64,000 bases of DNA from Variovorax sp. PBL-E5 (GTDB lineage Bacteria; Pseudomonadota; Gammaproteobacteria; Burkholderiales; Burkholderiaceae_C): positions 1,860,001 to 1,924,000 of the forward strand of contig NZ_LR594671.1 in assembly GCF_901827185.1 (NCBI RefSeq), in the 5' to 3' direction. Every line of letters begins with the position of its first letter. Within the stretch, counting starts at the first letter, position 1. Below are positions 45,058 through 54,500 of the stretch, in pieces. The position numbers were made by a program, and so were the translations under genes. Under the pieces are notes generated by a model. The model searched no databases, had not been told where the DNA came from, and saw nothing but the letters and a program-made list of their open reading frames with translations.

Positions 45058-46299
45058 ATGCTGACTGATGCCCAATGCAGGAACGCCACATGCCCACCAG
45101 ACCGGCGGCAGGCGCGCTTCAGTGATGCCGGCGGCCTGTATTTGCAGGTCAGCCCAGCAGGTTCGCGGCGCTGGTTTTGGAAGTACCGGTTAGCCGGCGT
45201 CGAAAAGCAACTGGCTCTTGGCGGTTACCCGGACGTGAGCCTGACGGCAGCCCGCAAGGCTCGCGATGCCGCAAAGCTGGAAAAAGCCGGCGGCCGCGAT
45301 CCCGTGCAAGCCCGCAAGGTGGCCAAGCTCAAAGCTACGGCGGTGGAGTCGGATACGTTCAAGGCGACGGCGTTGGAATGGTTCGGCAAGCATGAATCAC
45401 GGTGGAGCACGCACTACGCCATTCGTGAGAAACGCAACCTCGAAAAAGACCTGTTTCCGCACTTCGCTGATCGACGCGTCGGTGAGATTGAACCCATAGA
45501 GTTGTTGGCCGCGCTGCGCCGGGTAGAGGAACGCGGCGCACTCGACGTGGCGCACCGTGTGCTGATTACGGCCCGTGCTGTCTGGCGCTATGCCGTGGCC
45601 ACGGCGCGGGCACCGCGCGACATTACCGGCGACCTCAAAGGCGCACTGACGCCGCACAAGAAACGGCACTTCGCAGCCATTACCGACCCGGTGAAGCTGG
45701 GCGAGTTGGTACGCGTGATCCGAGGCTATCAAGGCGGCGCCATCGTTCGGGCAGCGCTGCAACTGGCACCGATGCTGTTTCAGCGGCCCAACGAGCTTCG
45801 CGGCGCGGCATGGGCAGAGATTGACCTCGACGCAGCGCTGTGGACGGTGCCAGCGGCACGCATGAAGCGGCGCAAGGACGGCAAGGAAAACGGCGATCCG
45901 CATTTGGTGCCACTGCCCCGGCAGGCATTGGAGATTCTGCGCAAGCTGCATCCGATCACCGGGCACGGCGCGATGGTGTTCCCCGGTGAACGTAGCCACG
46001 AGCGGCCTATCAGCGACAACACCCTGCGGGCTGCGTTGCTGACATTGGGTTATGGCCCCACGGTGCAGACCGTTCATGGATTCCGCGCCACGGCGCGCAC
46101 CATGCTGGCCGAAGTGCTGGACGTTGAGCCGCTTGTGATCGAGGCGCAACTAGCGCACGCCGTCAAAGATGCGAATGGGCGGGCCTACAACCGCACGAAG
46201 TACGCCAAGCACCGCGCCGAGATGATGCAGAAGTGGGCGGACTATCTGGATAAATTGGCTACCGGCGCAGACGTGATCCCGATCAACCGGGCAGCGTGA
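45058..46299 (+). CDS. P4-type tyrosine integrase
   Basis: A 413-residue site-specific recombinase that inserts and excises the island at tRNA-Pro. The N-terminal DUF4102-type arm-binding domain (LTDAQCRNATCPPDRRQARFSDAGGLYLQV...GSRRWFWKYRL) is that of P4-like integrases. The catalytic set is present: Arg243 in FQRPNELRGAAW, His340 and Arg343 in VHGFRATARTM, and Tyr377 in GRAYNRTKY. The domain is complete, so the enzyme should be active. The ATG follows directly on an arm-site repeat; its stop overlaps a possible GTG of the next gene. Confidence 0.96.
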   Translation: MLTDAQCRNATCPPDRRQARFSDAGGLYLQVSPAGSRRWFWKYRLAGVEKQLALGGYPDVSLTAARKARDAAKLEKAGGRDPVQARKVAKLKATAVESDTFKATALEWFGKHESRWSTHYAIREKRNLEKDLFPHFADRRVGEIEPIELLAALRRVEERGALDVAHRVLITARAVWRYAVATARAPRDITGDLKGALTPHKKRHFAAITDPVKLGELVRVIRGYQGGAIVRAALQLAPMLFQRPNELRGAAWAEIDLDAALWTVPAARMKRRKDGKENGDPHLVPLPRQALEILRKLHPITGHGAMVFPGERSHERPISDNTLRAALLTLGYGPTVQTVHGFRATARTMLAEVLDVEPLVIEAQLAHAVKDANGRAYNRTKYAKHRAEMMQKWADYLDKLATGADVIPINRAA

Positions 46300-46301
46300 C
46301 G

Positions 46302-46640
46302 ATGAGCCCCAAAGCGGATGAATTGCACTGGTATGTCCGCTACCCTCTTGGCATCGCCTTGATCGCTTTCGGCATCTACATCGGCAATCAACCGAGATAT
46401 TCGGGATGGCTCGTCGCTGCCATCGCGATTGCTGGGGTCCTCATGATGTACGAGGCGTTGCTACTCATGATTTTCGCCGCCGTCTGTTTCTATTTCTTTC
46501 GAGCCTTGTCGGCGGTTCCTTCACCTTGGGCACGCTCTTCTGGCTTTGGCTCATATTCCACAAGGACAAGGACTAGTGGAACAAGCGAACGACGCCGCGT
46601 CTTCAGGGCGTCGGATTGCCGGGTGCGATCCGAAATCTGA
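46302..46640 (+). CDS. small membrane protein, possibly frameshifted
   Basis: The open frame gives a protein of 112 residues with membrane segments YPLGIALIAFGIYIG and YSGWLVAAIAIAGVLMMYEALLLMIFAAVCFYFF. After about residue 66 it turns into Ser/Arg-rich sequence with no protein-like pattern. The -1 frame from about 46496 continues naturally as SLVGGSFTLGTLFWLWLIFH and stops at 46574-46576. A one-base change near the TTTCTTT at 46492-46498 may thus have broken the gene, or programmed slippage joins the frames. Function unknown; it lies directly behind the integrase. Confidence 0.5.
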   Translation: MSPKADELHWYVRYPLGIALIAFGIYIGNQPRYSGWLVAAIAIAGVLMMYEALLLMIFAAVCFYFFRALSAVPSPWARSSGFGSYSTRTRTSGTSERRRVFRASDCRVRSEI

Positions 46641-46697
46641 GGGCGGCAATCAAATGGCTGCAAGTCTCCAGAGAGGCGCCAGGAACGTGTTTGCAAC

Positions 46698-47207
46698 ATG
46701 AACGATGAGCTACCGACCGGCGCCGAGTTTGAGGCGATGACAATTGCCCGGGCTCGCGAGGGGGATGCTGCTGCTGGCAAAGCGGCGCTACAGATCTGCG
46801 TCGCCGGCCTCTACGCCAATCACCTGTCCGAGCCGATGCGCTTCTACCTGGCTCAATGCTTGATCGACGTTGCGGACGACATGAAAGCCGATCGGGCAAT
46901 GAACGTTGAGGTTGAGCGACACAGGGGGCGGCCGAAAGATCCATTTCCCGAATGGCAGGAACCGCTGGCCGCGTTCGGGGCTTTACTGAAGCAACGGGGA
47001 TACATCGAGGCGCGAATCGAGGAAGCAATGGACGCGGCGCGACAAGCTGCGACCGGAAAGGCTCTTGACCTCCGCGATGCGCGCCGCATTCGTGAAAAGT
47101 ACCAGCCAATGGACCAGCTTGACGAAGCACTGCTGATCCATCTTTGCGGTGATCAAGGCATACGGGGAGAAATTGCGCAATATCCCCCCGTTTCTCGGGA
47201 CGGCTAA
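46698..47207 (+). CDS. hypothetical island protein
   Basis: A 169-residue soluble, mostly helical protein (REGDAAAGKAALQICVAGLY, SEPMRFYLAQCLIDVADDM). It is weakly reminiscent of the helical accessory proteins found between integrase and replication genes of P4-like elements, but I do not recognise a family. No membrane segment or metal motif is seen. It lies 60 bases before the AlpA-like gene on the same strand. Confidence 0.6.
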   Translation: MNDELPTGAEFEAMTIARAREGDAAAGKAALQICVAGLYANHLSEPMRFYLAQCLIDVADDMKADRAMNVEVERHRGRPKDPFPEWQEPLAAFGALLKQRGYIEARIEEAMDAARQAATGKALDLRDARRIREKYQPMDQLDEALLIHLCGDQGIRGEIAQYPPVSRDG

Positions 47208-47267
47208 AGCGGTGCAATGCCGATCACTCCCTGCAACGTGCAGGCGAGAGATCAGGAGTAACACCCC

Positions 47268-47513
47268 ATGTCGATACTGAGAATGCCGGCCGTTAAGGCT
47301 GAAACTGGACACCGCAGCCACGCCAGCATCTACAACGCGATCCGCGCCGGGCTGTTCACGAAGCCCGTGCAAATTGGTGAGCGTTCGGTTGGCTGGCCTT
47401 CGCAAGAAGTGCAGGCTATCAACGCGGCACGCATTGCGGGCCAATCGGAGGCAGCGATTCGGGAGCTTGTGATTCGCTTGCATGCCAAGCGCTCAGAGCT
47501 GGCGACGGTTTGA
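47268..47513 (+). CDS. AlpA-like helix-turn-helix regulator/excisionase
   Basis: An 81-residue protein of the AlpA/phage-excisionase type. It opens MSILRMPAVKAETGHRSHASIYNAIRAGLFTKPVQIGERSVGWP, where the GHRSHASIYNAI helix-turn-helix and the wing ending in (S/A)VGWP are diagnostic. AlpA proteins activate the integrase or act as directionality factors. A clear AGGAG lies upstream. It begins the replication-type cluster of the island. Confidence 0.88.
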   Translation: MSILRMPAVKAETGHRSHASIYNAIRAGLFTKPVQIGERSVGWPSQEVQAINAARIAGQSEAAIRELVIRLHAKRSELATV

Positions 47514-47527
47514 GAGGGCTGTGCAAC

Positions 47528-47719
47528 ATGAACACGGCCGAAGATCAGCAGTTCGCCACGTTGGCGGCCCGGTCCGCGCTGGCCGGTCACAGCCTAGTTC
47601 GCAGCAACCCAGCGGACGGCGCAGCGGCCTACTCCGCTATGCACTGGGGCTTTCTCAAGATGTTGCCGACGCTCGACGCAGCGCATGCATTCTTGGTGCA
47701 GATCGGCGGTGCGCGATGA
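47528..47719 (+). CDS. small hypothetical island protein
   Basis: A 63-residue protein MNTAEDQQFATLAARSALAGH..., soluble and helical, without known motifs. Start at ATG 47528 (an upstream in-frame start at 47510 overlaps alpA). Its stop overlaps the next gene's start (ATGA at 47716-47719), a sign that it is translated and coupled to the Toprim gene. Confidence 0.6.
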   Translation: MNTAEDQQFATLAARSALAGHSLVRSNPADGAAAYSAMHWGFLKMLPTLDAAHAFLVQIGGAR

Positions 47720-48603
47720 ACGCAATCGATCAATTCCTCACCGCCATCGAGTCGGCCGGATTGACGCCACCAGCCACCATCAACGACGACGGCAAGCTGC
47801 ACCGCTTCAGTCCAACCGGCAAGCGTGGCGACGATGCCGGGTGGTATGTCCTGCACCTGGACGGCGTGCCGGCAGGTTCGTTCGGTGACTGGCGTTCTGG
47901 TGAGGCGCAGAACTGGTGCGCCAAGTCGGACAACGACATGAGCGAAGCCGAGCGGCAGGGCATGCGTGAGCGCGTCAAAGCCGCCCAGCGCATGCGCGAT
48001 GCTGAGACGACGCGCCGGCATGGCGAAGCCGCAGTCGCAGCGCTGGCCTTGTGGGATGCCGCAGCCCCGGCGGTGGCGCATCCGTACCTCATTGCCAAAG
48101 GCGTGAAGCCCCATGGCATTCGTGCGGACGGCCATCAACTGTTCGTGCCGATGCGCGATAGCGCCGGCAAGCTGCACAGCCTGCAAACGATTGCGCCGGA
48201 CGGCGGCAAGCGCTTTCTACCCGGCGGACGTGTGCGGGGCTGTTATTACGCCATCGGCAAGCCCAGCGGCCGGCTGATCGTGTGCGAGGGGTTCGCCACC
48301 GGCGCGACCCTTCACCAAGCAACCGGTGATGCGGTGGCCGTGGCATTCAACGCGGGCAACCTGCTGGCGGTGGCCGTGGCGCTGCATGCGAAGTACCCGT
48401 GTCTGAATATCGTTGTCGCGGCCGACGATGATTGGAAAACGCCCGGCAATCCGGGGCTGACCACAGCCAAGCAGGCCGCGCAGGCTGTGGGCGGCAAGGT
48501 CGCGGTGCCCGACTTCACCGACCTGCAGCGCGGTGACAAGGACACCGATTACAACGACCTGCAGCGGCTCGCCGGTGCGGTGCAGATCGGTGGTGAAGCA
48601 TGA
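47716..48603 (+). CDS. Toprim-domain primase-like protein
   Basis: A 295-residue protein. The N-terminal part carries a P4-primase-like fold with GAGSFGDWRSGEAQNW-type residues (VPAGSFGDWRSGE) and a helical linker. The C-terminal Toprim domain has the catalytic Glu191 in RLIVCEGFATGATLHQATG and the DDD triad at 237-239 in VVAADDDWKTPGNPG. Such proteins start element DNA replication together with the helicase partner encoded next. Stop overlaps the DUF3987 start (ATGA). Confidence 0.9.
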   Translation: MNAIDQFLTAIESAGLTPPATINDDGKLHRFSPTGKRGDDAGWYVLHLDGVPAGSFGDWRSGEAQNWCAKSDNDMSEAERQGMRERVKAAQRMRDAETTRRHGEAAVAALALWDAAAPAVAHPYLIAKGVKPHGIRADGHQLFVPMRDSAGKLHSLQTIAPDGGKRFLPGGRVRGCYYAIGKPSGRLIVCEGFATGATLHQATGDAVAVAFNAGNLLAVAVALHAKYPCLNIVVAADDDWKTPGNPGLTTAKQAAQAVGGKVAVPDFTDLQRGDKDTDYNDLQRLAGAVQIGGEA

Positions 48604-50135
48604 ACGCCGGCCTTGCCGCAGTCCGTGCCGGCATCGAGGCTGCCGAAGCCCCGGCGCTAGATTGGCCCGAGCTTCAGCCACTGATTGCCAAAATCGACGC
48701 GGAGCCATACCCCATCGAAGCGTTGCCTATGGCCGTCCGGTTGGCGGTGCAGGAAGTCGCCGGTTTCGTTAAAGCCCCGGTGCCGATGATCGCCGTGTCG
48801 GCGTTGGCTGCGTTGTCGTTGGCGATCCAAGCCCACCATGATGCAGAGCGTGCAGAAAGACTGTCCGGGCCGTGCTCGCTGTTCTTGCTGGCCATCGCCG
48901 ATTCTGGGGAGCGCAAATCGACCTGCGACGGCTTTTTTACCCGAAGCATTCGTGACTACGAAGCCGCGCAGCAAGAGGCTGCAAAACCCATCCTGACGGC
49001 CCACAAGTCGGATCACGAGATATGGGAATCACGGCGCGCCGGGGTGAAAGAAAAGATCAAGGCTCAGGCCAAGACCGGCAAGCCGAGCAACGGCGAAGAA
49101 CGTGAGCTGCGCGACCTCGACAAGTCGGAGCCGAAGCCGCCGCGCGTGCCCCGCCTGATCTACGGCGATGCTACGCCCGAAGCACTGACCTATGCCCTGG
49201 CCAAGCAATGGCCGTCCGGCGGTGTGGTCAGCAGCGAAGCCGGCAGCGTGTTCGGCAGTCACGGCATGGGCAAGGATTCAGTGATGCGCAATCTGGCGGC
49301 GCTGAATCAGTTGTGGGACGGTGCAGCGTTGCCAGTGGAGCGGCGCAGCTCCGAAAGTTTCACCGTGCGCGGTGCCCGCCTCACGATGGCGTTGCAGGTG
49401 CAGGAAGCCACCTTGCGGGCGTTTTTCGACAGCACCAAGGGGTTGGCACGCGGCACCGGCTTTCTGGCCCGCTTCCTCGTGGCATGGCCGGAATCGACGC
49501 AGGGCATGCGGCCTTTCACCGAAACCCCGGCGAACTGGCCAGCGTTGGCGACGTTCAACACGCGACTGACCACGATCCTGAATCGGGCCGTGCCCATTGA
49601 TGACGATGGTGCGCTCACGCCGGCCGCGCTGAAACTGGCGCCGGATGCAAAGGCGGCATGGGTGGGCTTCCACGATCAAATCGAGGCGATGCTTTCCACC
49701 GGCGGCGAACTGTTCGACGTGCGCGACGTGGCCAGCAAGATCGCGGACAACGCCGCGCGCCTTGCGGCGCTTTTCCATGTGTTTGAGGGCAGCATTGGGC
49801 CAATCGGCATCGACGCGATGGAGTCGGGGGCTTGCATCGCGGCGTGGCACCTGAACGAAGCGCGCCGGTTTTTGGGTGAGCTTGCGATGCCTATCGAGCT
49901 GGCCCATCCGCTGCGACTGGAGTCGTGGCTGTTGGATTTCTGCCGGCGCGAACGCACAGACAAAGTGCCGACGCGCGAAGTTCAGCGTTGCGGTCCGGGC
50001 GGACTGCGCGATAAGGCGGCATTCGCCGAATCGGTGAAAGAGTTGGAGGAACTGGGCCGGGCGCGCATGGTGCAGGACGGGCGCAAAAAGCTGGTGCAGG
50101 TGAACCCGGTATTGCTGGCGGAGGTGACGCCATGA
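48600..50135 (+). CDS. DUF3987 (YfjI-type) helicase-like replication protein
   Basis: A 511-residue protein of the DUF3987 family found in P4-like prophages and islands (e.g. YfjI of CP4-57). A P-loop-like motif DSGERKST is at residues 101-108, then PRLIYGDATPEALTYALAKQWPSG, SSEAGSVFGSHGM, and LARGTGFLARFLVAWPEST, which form the RecA/AAA-like core. The C-terminus looks like a winged-helix domain (SWLLDFCRRERTDKVPTREVQRCGP). It is translationally coupled to the Toprim gene before it, forming a minimal primase-helicase pair. Confidence 0.9.
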   Translation: MNAGLAAVRAGIEAAEAPALDWPELQPLIAKIDAEPYPIEALPMAVRLAVQEVAGFVKAPVPMIAVSALAALSLAIQAHHDAERAERLSGPCSLFLLAIADSGERKSTCDGFFTRSIRDYEAAQQEAAKPILTAHKSDHEIWESRRAGVKEKIKAQAKTGKPSNGEERELRDLDKSEPKPPRVPRLIYGDATPEALTYALAKQWPSGGVVSSEAGSVFGSHGMGKDSVMRNLAALNQLWDGAALPVERRSSESFTVRGARLTMALQVQEATLRAFFDSTKGLARGTGFLARFLVAWPESTQGMRPFTETPANWPALATFNTRLTTILNRAVPIDDDGALTPAALKLAPDAKAAWVGFHDQIEAMLSTGGELFDVRDVASKIADNAARLAALFHVFEGSIGPIGIDAMESGACIAAWHLNEARRFLGELAMPIELAHPLRLESWLLDFCRRERTDKVPTREVQRCGPGGLRDKAAFAESVKELEELGRARMVQDGRKKLVQVNPVLLAEVTP

Positions 50136-50602
50136 GCTTGGCCGACCTGATGCGCAAAGGCAGTTTGCGGATGTTTGCGACTGCGACACTTGCGACTGTT
50201 GCGACACATGAGGCAGCGAGCGGGGCAACTGTCGCAGAAGTCGCAACTGTCGCAGTCGCAAACTCTCCGGGCGCAAAAGTCGAAGACGATCCGACGGACC
50301 TCGATCGCTGGTGCTGGCCGCGGTCCGATGCGATGAACGGTGCGGAGATCGACCGCCTAGTGTCGCGCGTCGAGTTGTTCGTCGGGCGCGGTGTGACCTT
50401 GATCGACGCGACCGCGCTTGCCGATAGCTTGGTGAGACGGGACCGCGAAGGCGACGATCGCTGGGCATGCGTGGAATGTGCCAATCTGACCAATCGCCGC
50501 TGCGCGACTTGGCGGCGTGCCGGCACCGGCGGCCCGATTGTGCCGACCGATCTCGCGACTACCCTGCAGCGCTGCCAAGGTTTTGTTTTTGTCGATTGTT
50601 AA
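50132..50602 (+). CDS. hypothetical island protein with ATLATVAT repeats
   Basis: A 156-residue protein starting four bases inside the DUF3987 stop. After a short start (MSLADLMRKGSLRM) it has a repetitive stretch FATATLATVATHEAASGATV and AEVATVAVAN, encoded by a large DNA inverted repeat. The C-terminal part contains Cys pairs (WACVECANLTNRRCATWRRAG), which may hold a metal. Similar Cys-rich tails occur next to DUF3987 genes, but I cannot name a family. Confidence 0.65.
   Translation: MSLADLMRKGSLRMFATATLATVATHEAASGATVAEVATVAVANSPGAKVEDDPTDLDRWCWPRSDAMNGAEIDRLVSRVELFVGRGVTLIDATALADSLVRRDREGDDRWACVECANLTNRRCATWRRAGTGGPIVPTDLATTLQRCQGFVFVDC
50174..50262. repeat. 33-bp imperfect inverted repeat built of TGCGAC units
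   Basis: Arms 50174-50206 and 50230-50262 match at 30 of 33 positions around a 23-base spacer. Each arm is itself a run of TTGCGACTG-type units. The structure lies inside the coding region behind the primase-helicase pair, where P4-like elements may keep replication origins. Confidence 0.75.
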
Positions 50603-50619
50603 AGCAAGGAATTAGCAAG

Positions 50620-51039
50620 ATGACCACCAGCAAAAGGGTTGGGCGATGGAGACAGGGCGAGTCAGGCAATCCGGCAGGCCGTCGGCCGGGTACCGGCGAG
50701 GTTGCTGCACTGCGGGCTGCGATTTCGGAGCATGTGCCGGCGATCATCGAGAAGCTGGTCGAGCAGGCCAAGGCCGGCGACGTCGCGGCTTCGCGGCTCC
50801 TGTTAGAGCGCATCGTGCCGCCTCTTAAGGCCGCGGAACAGCCGACACCGATGCGCTTGCCCAATGGGCCTTTGGCGGATCAGGGGCGCGCTGTGCTCGC
50901 TGCTGCTGGTGCCGGAGAATTGGCGCCCGGACAGGCCGCGCAACTCTTGTCCGGATTGGGTGCATTGGCTAAGCTGATCGAAACCGACGAGCTAGCCGCT
51001 CGCATCGCAGCATTGGAGGCCAAGCATCTCAACACTTGA
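50620..51039 (+). CDS. DUF5681-like island protein
   Basis: A 139-residue protein. The N-terminal GRWRQGESGNPAGRRPGTGE matches the short GNPxGRP motif of DUF5681 proteins, often found near phage or island genes. The rest is helical (ALRAAISEHVPAIIEKLVEQAKAGDVAASRLLLERIVPPLK). Start at ATG 50620 preceded by AAGGA. The function is unknown; a small-terminase-like or DNA-binding role has been suggested for relatives. Confidence 0.75.
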   Translation: MTTSKRVGRWRQGESGNPAGRRPGTGEVAALRAAISEHVPAIIEKLVEQAKAGDVAASRLLLERIVPPLKAAEQPTPMRLPNGPLADQGRAVLAAAGAGELAPGQAAQLLSGLGALAKLIETDELAARIAALEAKHLNT

Positions 51040-51046
51040 AGCCCGC

Positions 51047-51229
51047 GTGACGACGCTTGAGGCCAAACGGGGCACCGACTTGTCCAGGCTCACCGACGCG
51101 CAATTGGCGAAGCGCCTTGCGACTGTTCAGGGCCAACTTATCGCGGCGGGGGTGCTGACGGGCAGTGAGAGCCTCGACGACGAACTTAAGAAGCTGCGCA
51201 AGGCGCTGGCGGCAGAAAGGAGTAGTTGA
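51047..51229 (+). CDS. small coiled-coil hypothetical protein
   Basis: A 60-residue protein with GTG start, mostly charged helix (LTDAQLAKRLATVQGQLIAAG...DELKKLRKALAAE). It lies 7 bases after the DUF5681-like gene and shares one base with the next start (TGATG). Likely a real but unknown small gene of the same transcript. Confidence 0.45.
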   Translation: MTTLEAKRGTDLSRLTDAQLAKRLATVQGQLIAAGVLTGSESLDDELKKLRKALAAERSS

Positions 51230-51411
51230 TGCAAGACCTTGGAAGGCGGGTCGCGGCCCTAGAGACCAAGACAGCTGCCGAAGGCAGTGGATCGTTGCGG
51301 GTCGTGTTCTTGCGAAGCGGAGAAGATCAAGAACAGGCGCTGGCCCGGGAGGGCAATGTCTCACGATGCCATCCGGTGATTTTTGTTGAGTTCGTATCAG
51401 TTCGGGACTGA
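51229..51411 (+). CDS. small hypothetical protein
   Basis: A 60-residue protein (MQDLGRRVAALETKTAAEG...) whose ATG overlaps the stop of the preceding gene by one base. A helical start is followed by a strand-like LRVVFLRSGED and a non-distinct tail. No family recognised; accepted because of the overlap and direction. Confidence 0.4.
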   Translation: MQDLGRRVAALETKTAAEGSGSLRVVFLRSGEDQEQALAREGNVSRCHPVIFVEFVSVRD

Positions 51412-51440
51412 ACTGCAGGTGATCCACAGCCATGTAGAAT

Positions 51441-51469
51441 TTGTGAATCCTGTCGCATGCAAAAATATA
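51441..51469 (+). promoter_or_regulatory. candidate promoter of the cargo gene
   Basis: TTGTGA at 51441-51446 and an AAATAT/AATATA region at 51463-51469, spaced 16-17 bases, lie in an AT-rich gap 35 bases before the TPR-glycosyltransferase gene. A separate promoter would let the cargo be expressed independently of the replication genes. Confidence 0.35.
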
Positions 51470-51503
51470 AGGTGACAGCGCGATGCGATTCTGAAGGCTT
51501 TCG

Positions 51504-54500
51504 ATGTTTATTAAAAAATTTATCGGTCGGTTGCGTCCTGAACCCCGGGGCATGCAGGAACAATGGGTGCAGGCCGACTTGGCCCTCGCAGAAGGCAACG
51601 CATCGGAAGCCGTCGCCATCTATCGCCGCTTGGCTAGCGTGACGCCGCGCAGTGCCTCCGACCACCTCTATGTGGCCCTATCCCAAGTGCGGGTGGATGA
51701 ACTGAAACAGGGGATGGAGATCCTGGAGGAAGGCCTCGGAAAGTTTCCAGAGGATCGGCTGCTGCTCGAGGCATATGTGCGCCTCTGTGCTGATATGCGG
51801 CAGATGGATCGCGCCGTTCTGTGGTTTTCCAGGAAAGCGGCGAACCGGACGGCAGCATGTGAATCACTCTTCGTCGAGTTCCCCGAACCGAATGTCCAGA
51901 TAAGCCTTGTCGAGTATTGTTTCGCTCATGGAATGGCCGAAACTGCTGACGCGAGGCTTGATTCCGTCCTAGACCATTGCCACGATACGACATCGGCGTG
52001 GCGGCTGGCTGACTTGCTGCTGCTGCATAAGCGCAGCGACCGGGCCAACAGCATCTATCAGCGGCTGACCGCCCGGCCACCCGAGAATGCACGGGCCCTT
52101 CTTCATTCTGCGCTCGCAGAGTACAGGCTGCAGCATCCCGTCCGGGCTGCTGAGGTGCTGGAACACGGGTTGGCTGACTATCCAGACGCCGCAGATCTTC
52201 GTGAGCACTTCGTGAGTATCTGCTCCGAACTGAGGCAGGTGGACCGCATCATCCGCGTGCTCCTGCCGGACCAAGGCAGCGAGGCGCAAGCGTTGGAACT
52301 GCTGCTTGATACTTATAAGGCTCCGCAGGTCCAGGTAAACCTCATTGGTTGCTGCCTGCGTGCTGGGCTGCCGGAACTGGCTGAACGAGGAATCCGTTCC
52401 GCGCTTCTAGACACGGACAACATCGAGCAGCTCTGGATCCTTTCCGACCTGCTGTTCAACCAAGGGCGCACCAAGGATACAGAAGGGATCTACAGGCAGT
52501 TGATCGCCAGGGCCCCGGACAGTGCTCAGAGTGCGTTGTATTCCGGCCTCGCCGCATACAGGATCAAGCAACCCAAGCAGGCCGCCGACTTGCTGGAGGC
52601 GGGGCTTCGAAAATTTCCGGATTCCGAGCAACTGCTCGAACATTTCACACGCATCTGCGTCGAGATCCATGCAGTGGATCGCGTCAGTCGTTTCGTGGCA
52701 CCGGCGGCGCGGAGCAAGTCGGAGGTCTGTGAGCTGTTGTTTGAGCAGTTCATCGACTCACCGACCTATATCAATCTCATCGAATACTGTGCCGAGCATG
52801 GTCTTGCGGAGCTTGCAGAAAGAAAGCTCGCACAAGTTCAGCAAACCTCGACAGATCCAGCTGCGCTCTGGGCAGCCGCCGACCTGCTCGCGAAAATGAG
52901 TCGCCGGAACGAGGCCGCCGACATCTACAAGCGGCTCTCGGCGCGCAGCTTGGAGAACGCCGAGGATTATTATTATTCATCCTTGGCATTGCTGAGGCTC
53001 GACAAAACGTCCGAGTGCGCCGACCTCCTCGAGCGGGGGCAGCAAAGGTATGCGGCAGATACCAATCTGTCGGCCCTCTACATGCAGGTATGCGCGAGCC
53101 GCGTGGAGTACGACCGCTATGTGAATTCGAACTTAGTGGCGGGAGTTGTGGCGACGCTTTCGATCGTCGACTTCTACGAGGAGTTCAGCAGGCGCGCTCC
53201 CGTCGAGTTTGTCCTCATCTGCACCGAACTCGAATCACGACTCGATGCGGCGGTCGTGGACACCCTGAAGAAGCGCTTCATCTCGTTTCTTCACGAGAAT
53301 CCGCAATCAACCGTCATGGCGCGTTCTCTCGTGTTCTTGTCCAGATATCTTGACCTGAGGCCGGAATTTACCGCCGGGATATTGAACGCGATCATCGAAT
53401 CTCATAGGGTCGACGGCGATGCGTTCAGGGCCGATGAGCGCTCGCTGAGAATCATGTATGACCTCTCTCCAGCCATGGTGCCCCGTCAGGCCCACGGGCA
53501 TGAGGAACGGTTGAGGCAATTCATTGCCGCAAGTAGGGCCCTGGCGGGAAGTCCGGTCGAACTGGTTGACCCACTCCTGGAAATGAGCGGCGGTTGGACG
53601 CCGTGGCAGTTGATTTTCTGCCAAGCCGAGCCGAAGTTTTATGGGGAGGCCATGGCTGCATTCGAAACGTTGGCCTTCAGGACCTGGCCAAGGCTGAACC
53701 ACGTTGCGCAGCATGTCGGCCGGAATTTGCTTCCTTCTGCAAAAGGCCTGAAGAAGATCCGAGTCGGTATCAATGTGCATGACTCCATGCCCATGATTTC
53801 GGGTTTGCTTCCGCGCCTGAATGCGGATCTCTTCGAAACAGTCTTCCTGCGCCCCGGCAAACAGGGCCAAACGCTGGCAGCTAAGAATTGGCTTGAGCGG
53901 GCGGGGAAGACGGTTGAGTTTTCCGATCTCGACACTTACGCCGCGATCCAAACGATTGAAGGCGAGGAACTCGACATCATCATCGCCGGGCCTTCCATGG
54001 GCGCGTCCTTTTACCCCATGATGGCGAAACTGGCGCCGCTGCACATGATCCTGCTGGAGCCGAACTGGACGGATGGCCTGACAAATTCCGACTACTACAT
54101 CTCATGGCGACGGGCGGAACCCGAAGATCCCGCAGCTTACTACAAGACCGCAGTCTCCTTGTTCGAGCATCCCCCCTATTGGATTGAAAGGCCGGACATG
54201 GACGACAAGGGCGGCATCAGCCCGGAAGCGCGCGCGGAGGTCAGAAAGCGTTTGCTTGACGCAAGCCCGGAGGTTCGCGTCTATCTGTGCGCAAATACGC
54301 CGCCTAAGATCCATCCGGAGATGGACGAACTATTTCTCAAAATACTGCAGCGTGACAAGGAGGCTATCCTGGTGCTTCTTCGCGGAGATTTTCCTCCCGC
54401 CAGGACGTTAAGAAGCCGCCTGCGTGAACGACTCGGCGTCTGCTATGACAGGGTTGTCTTCATGCCGACTCTGACGAAGAACGATGCCCATCTGCTCCTG

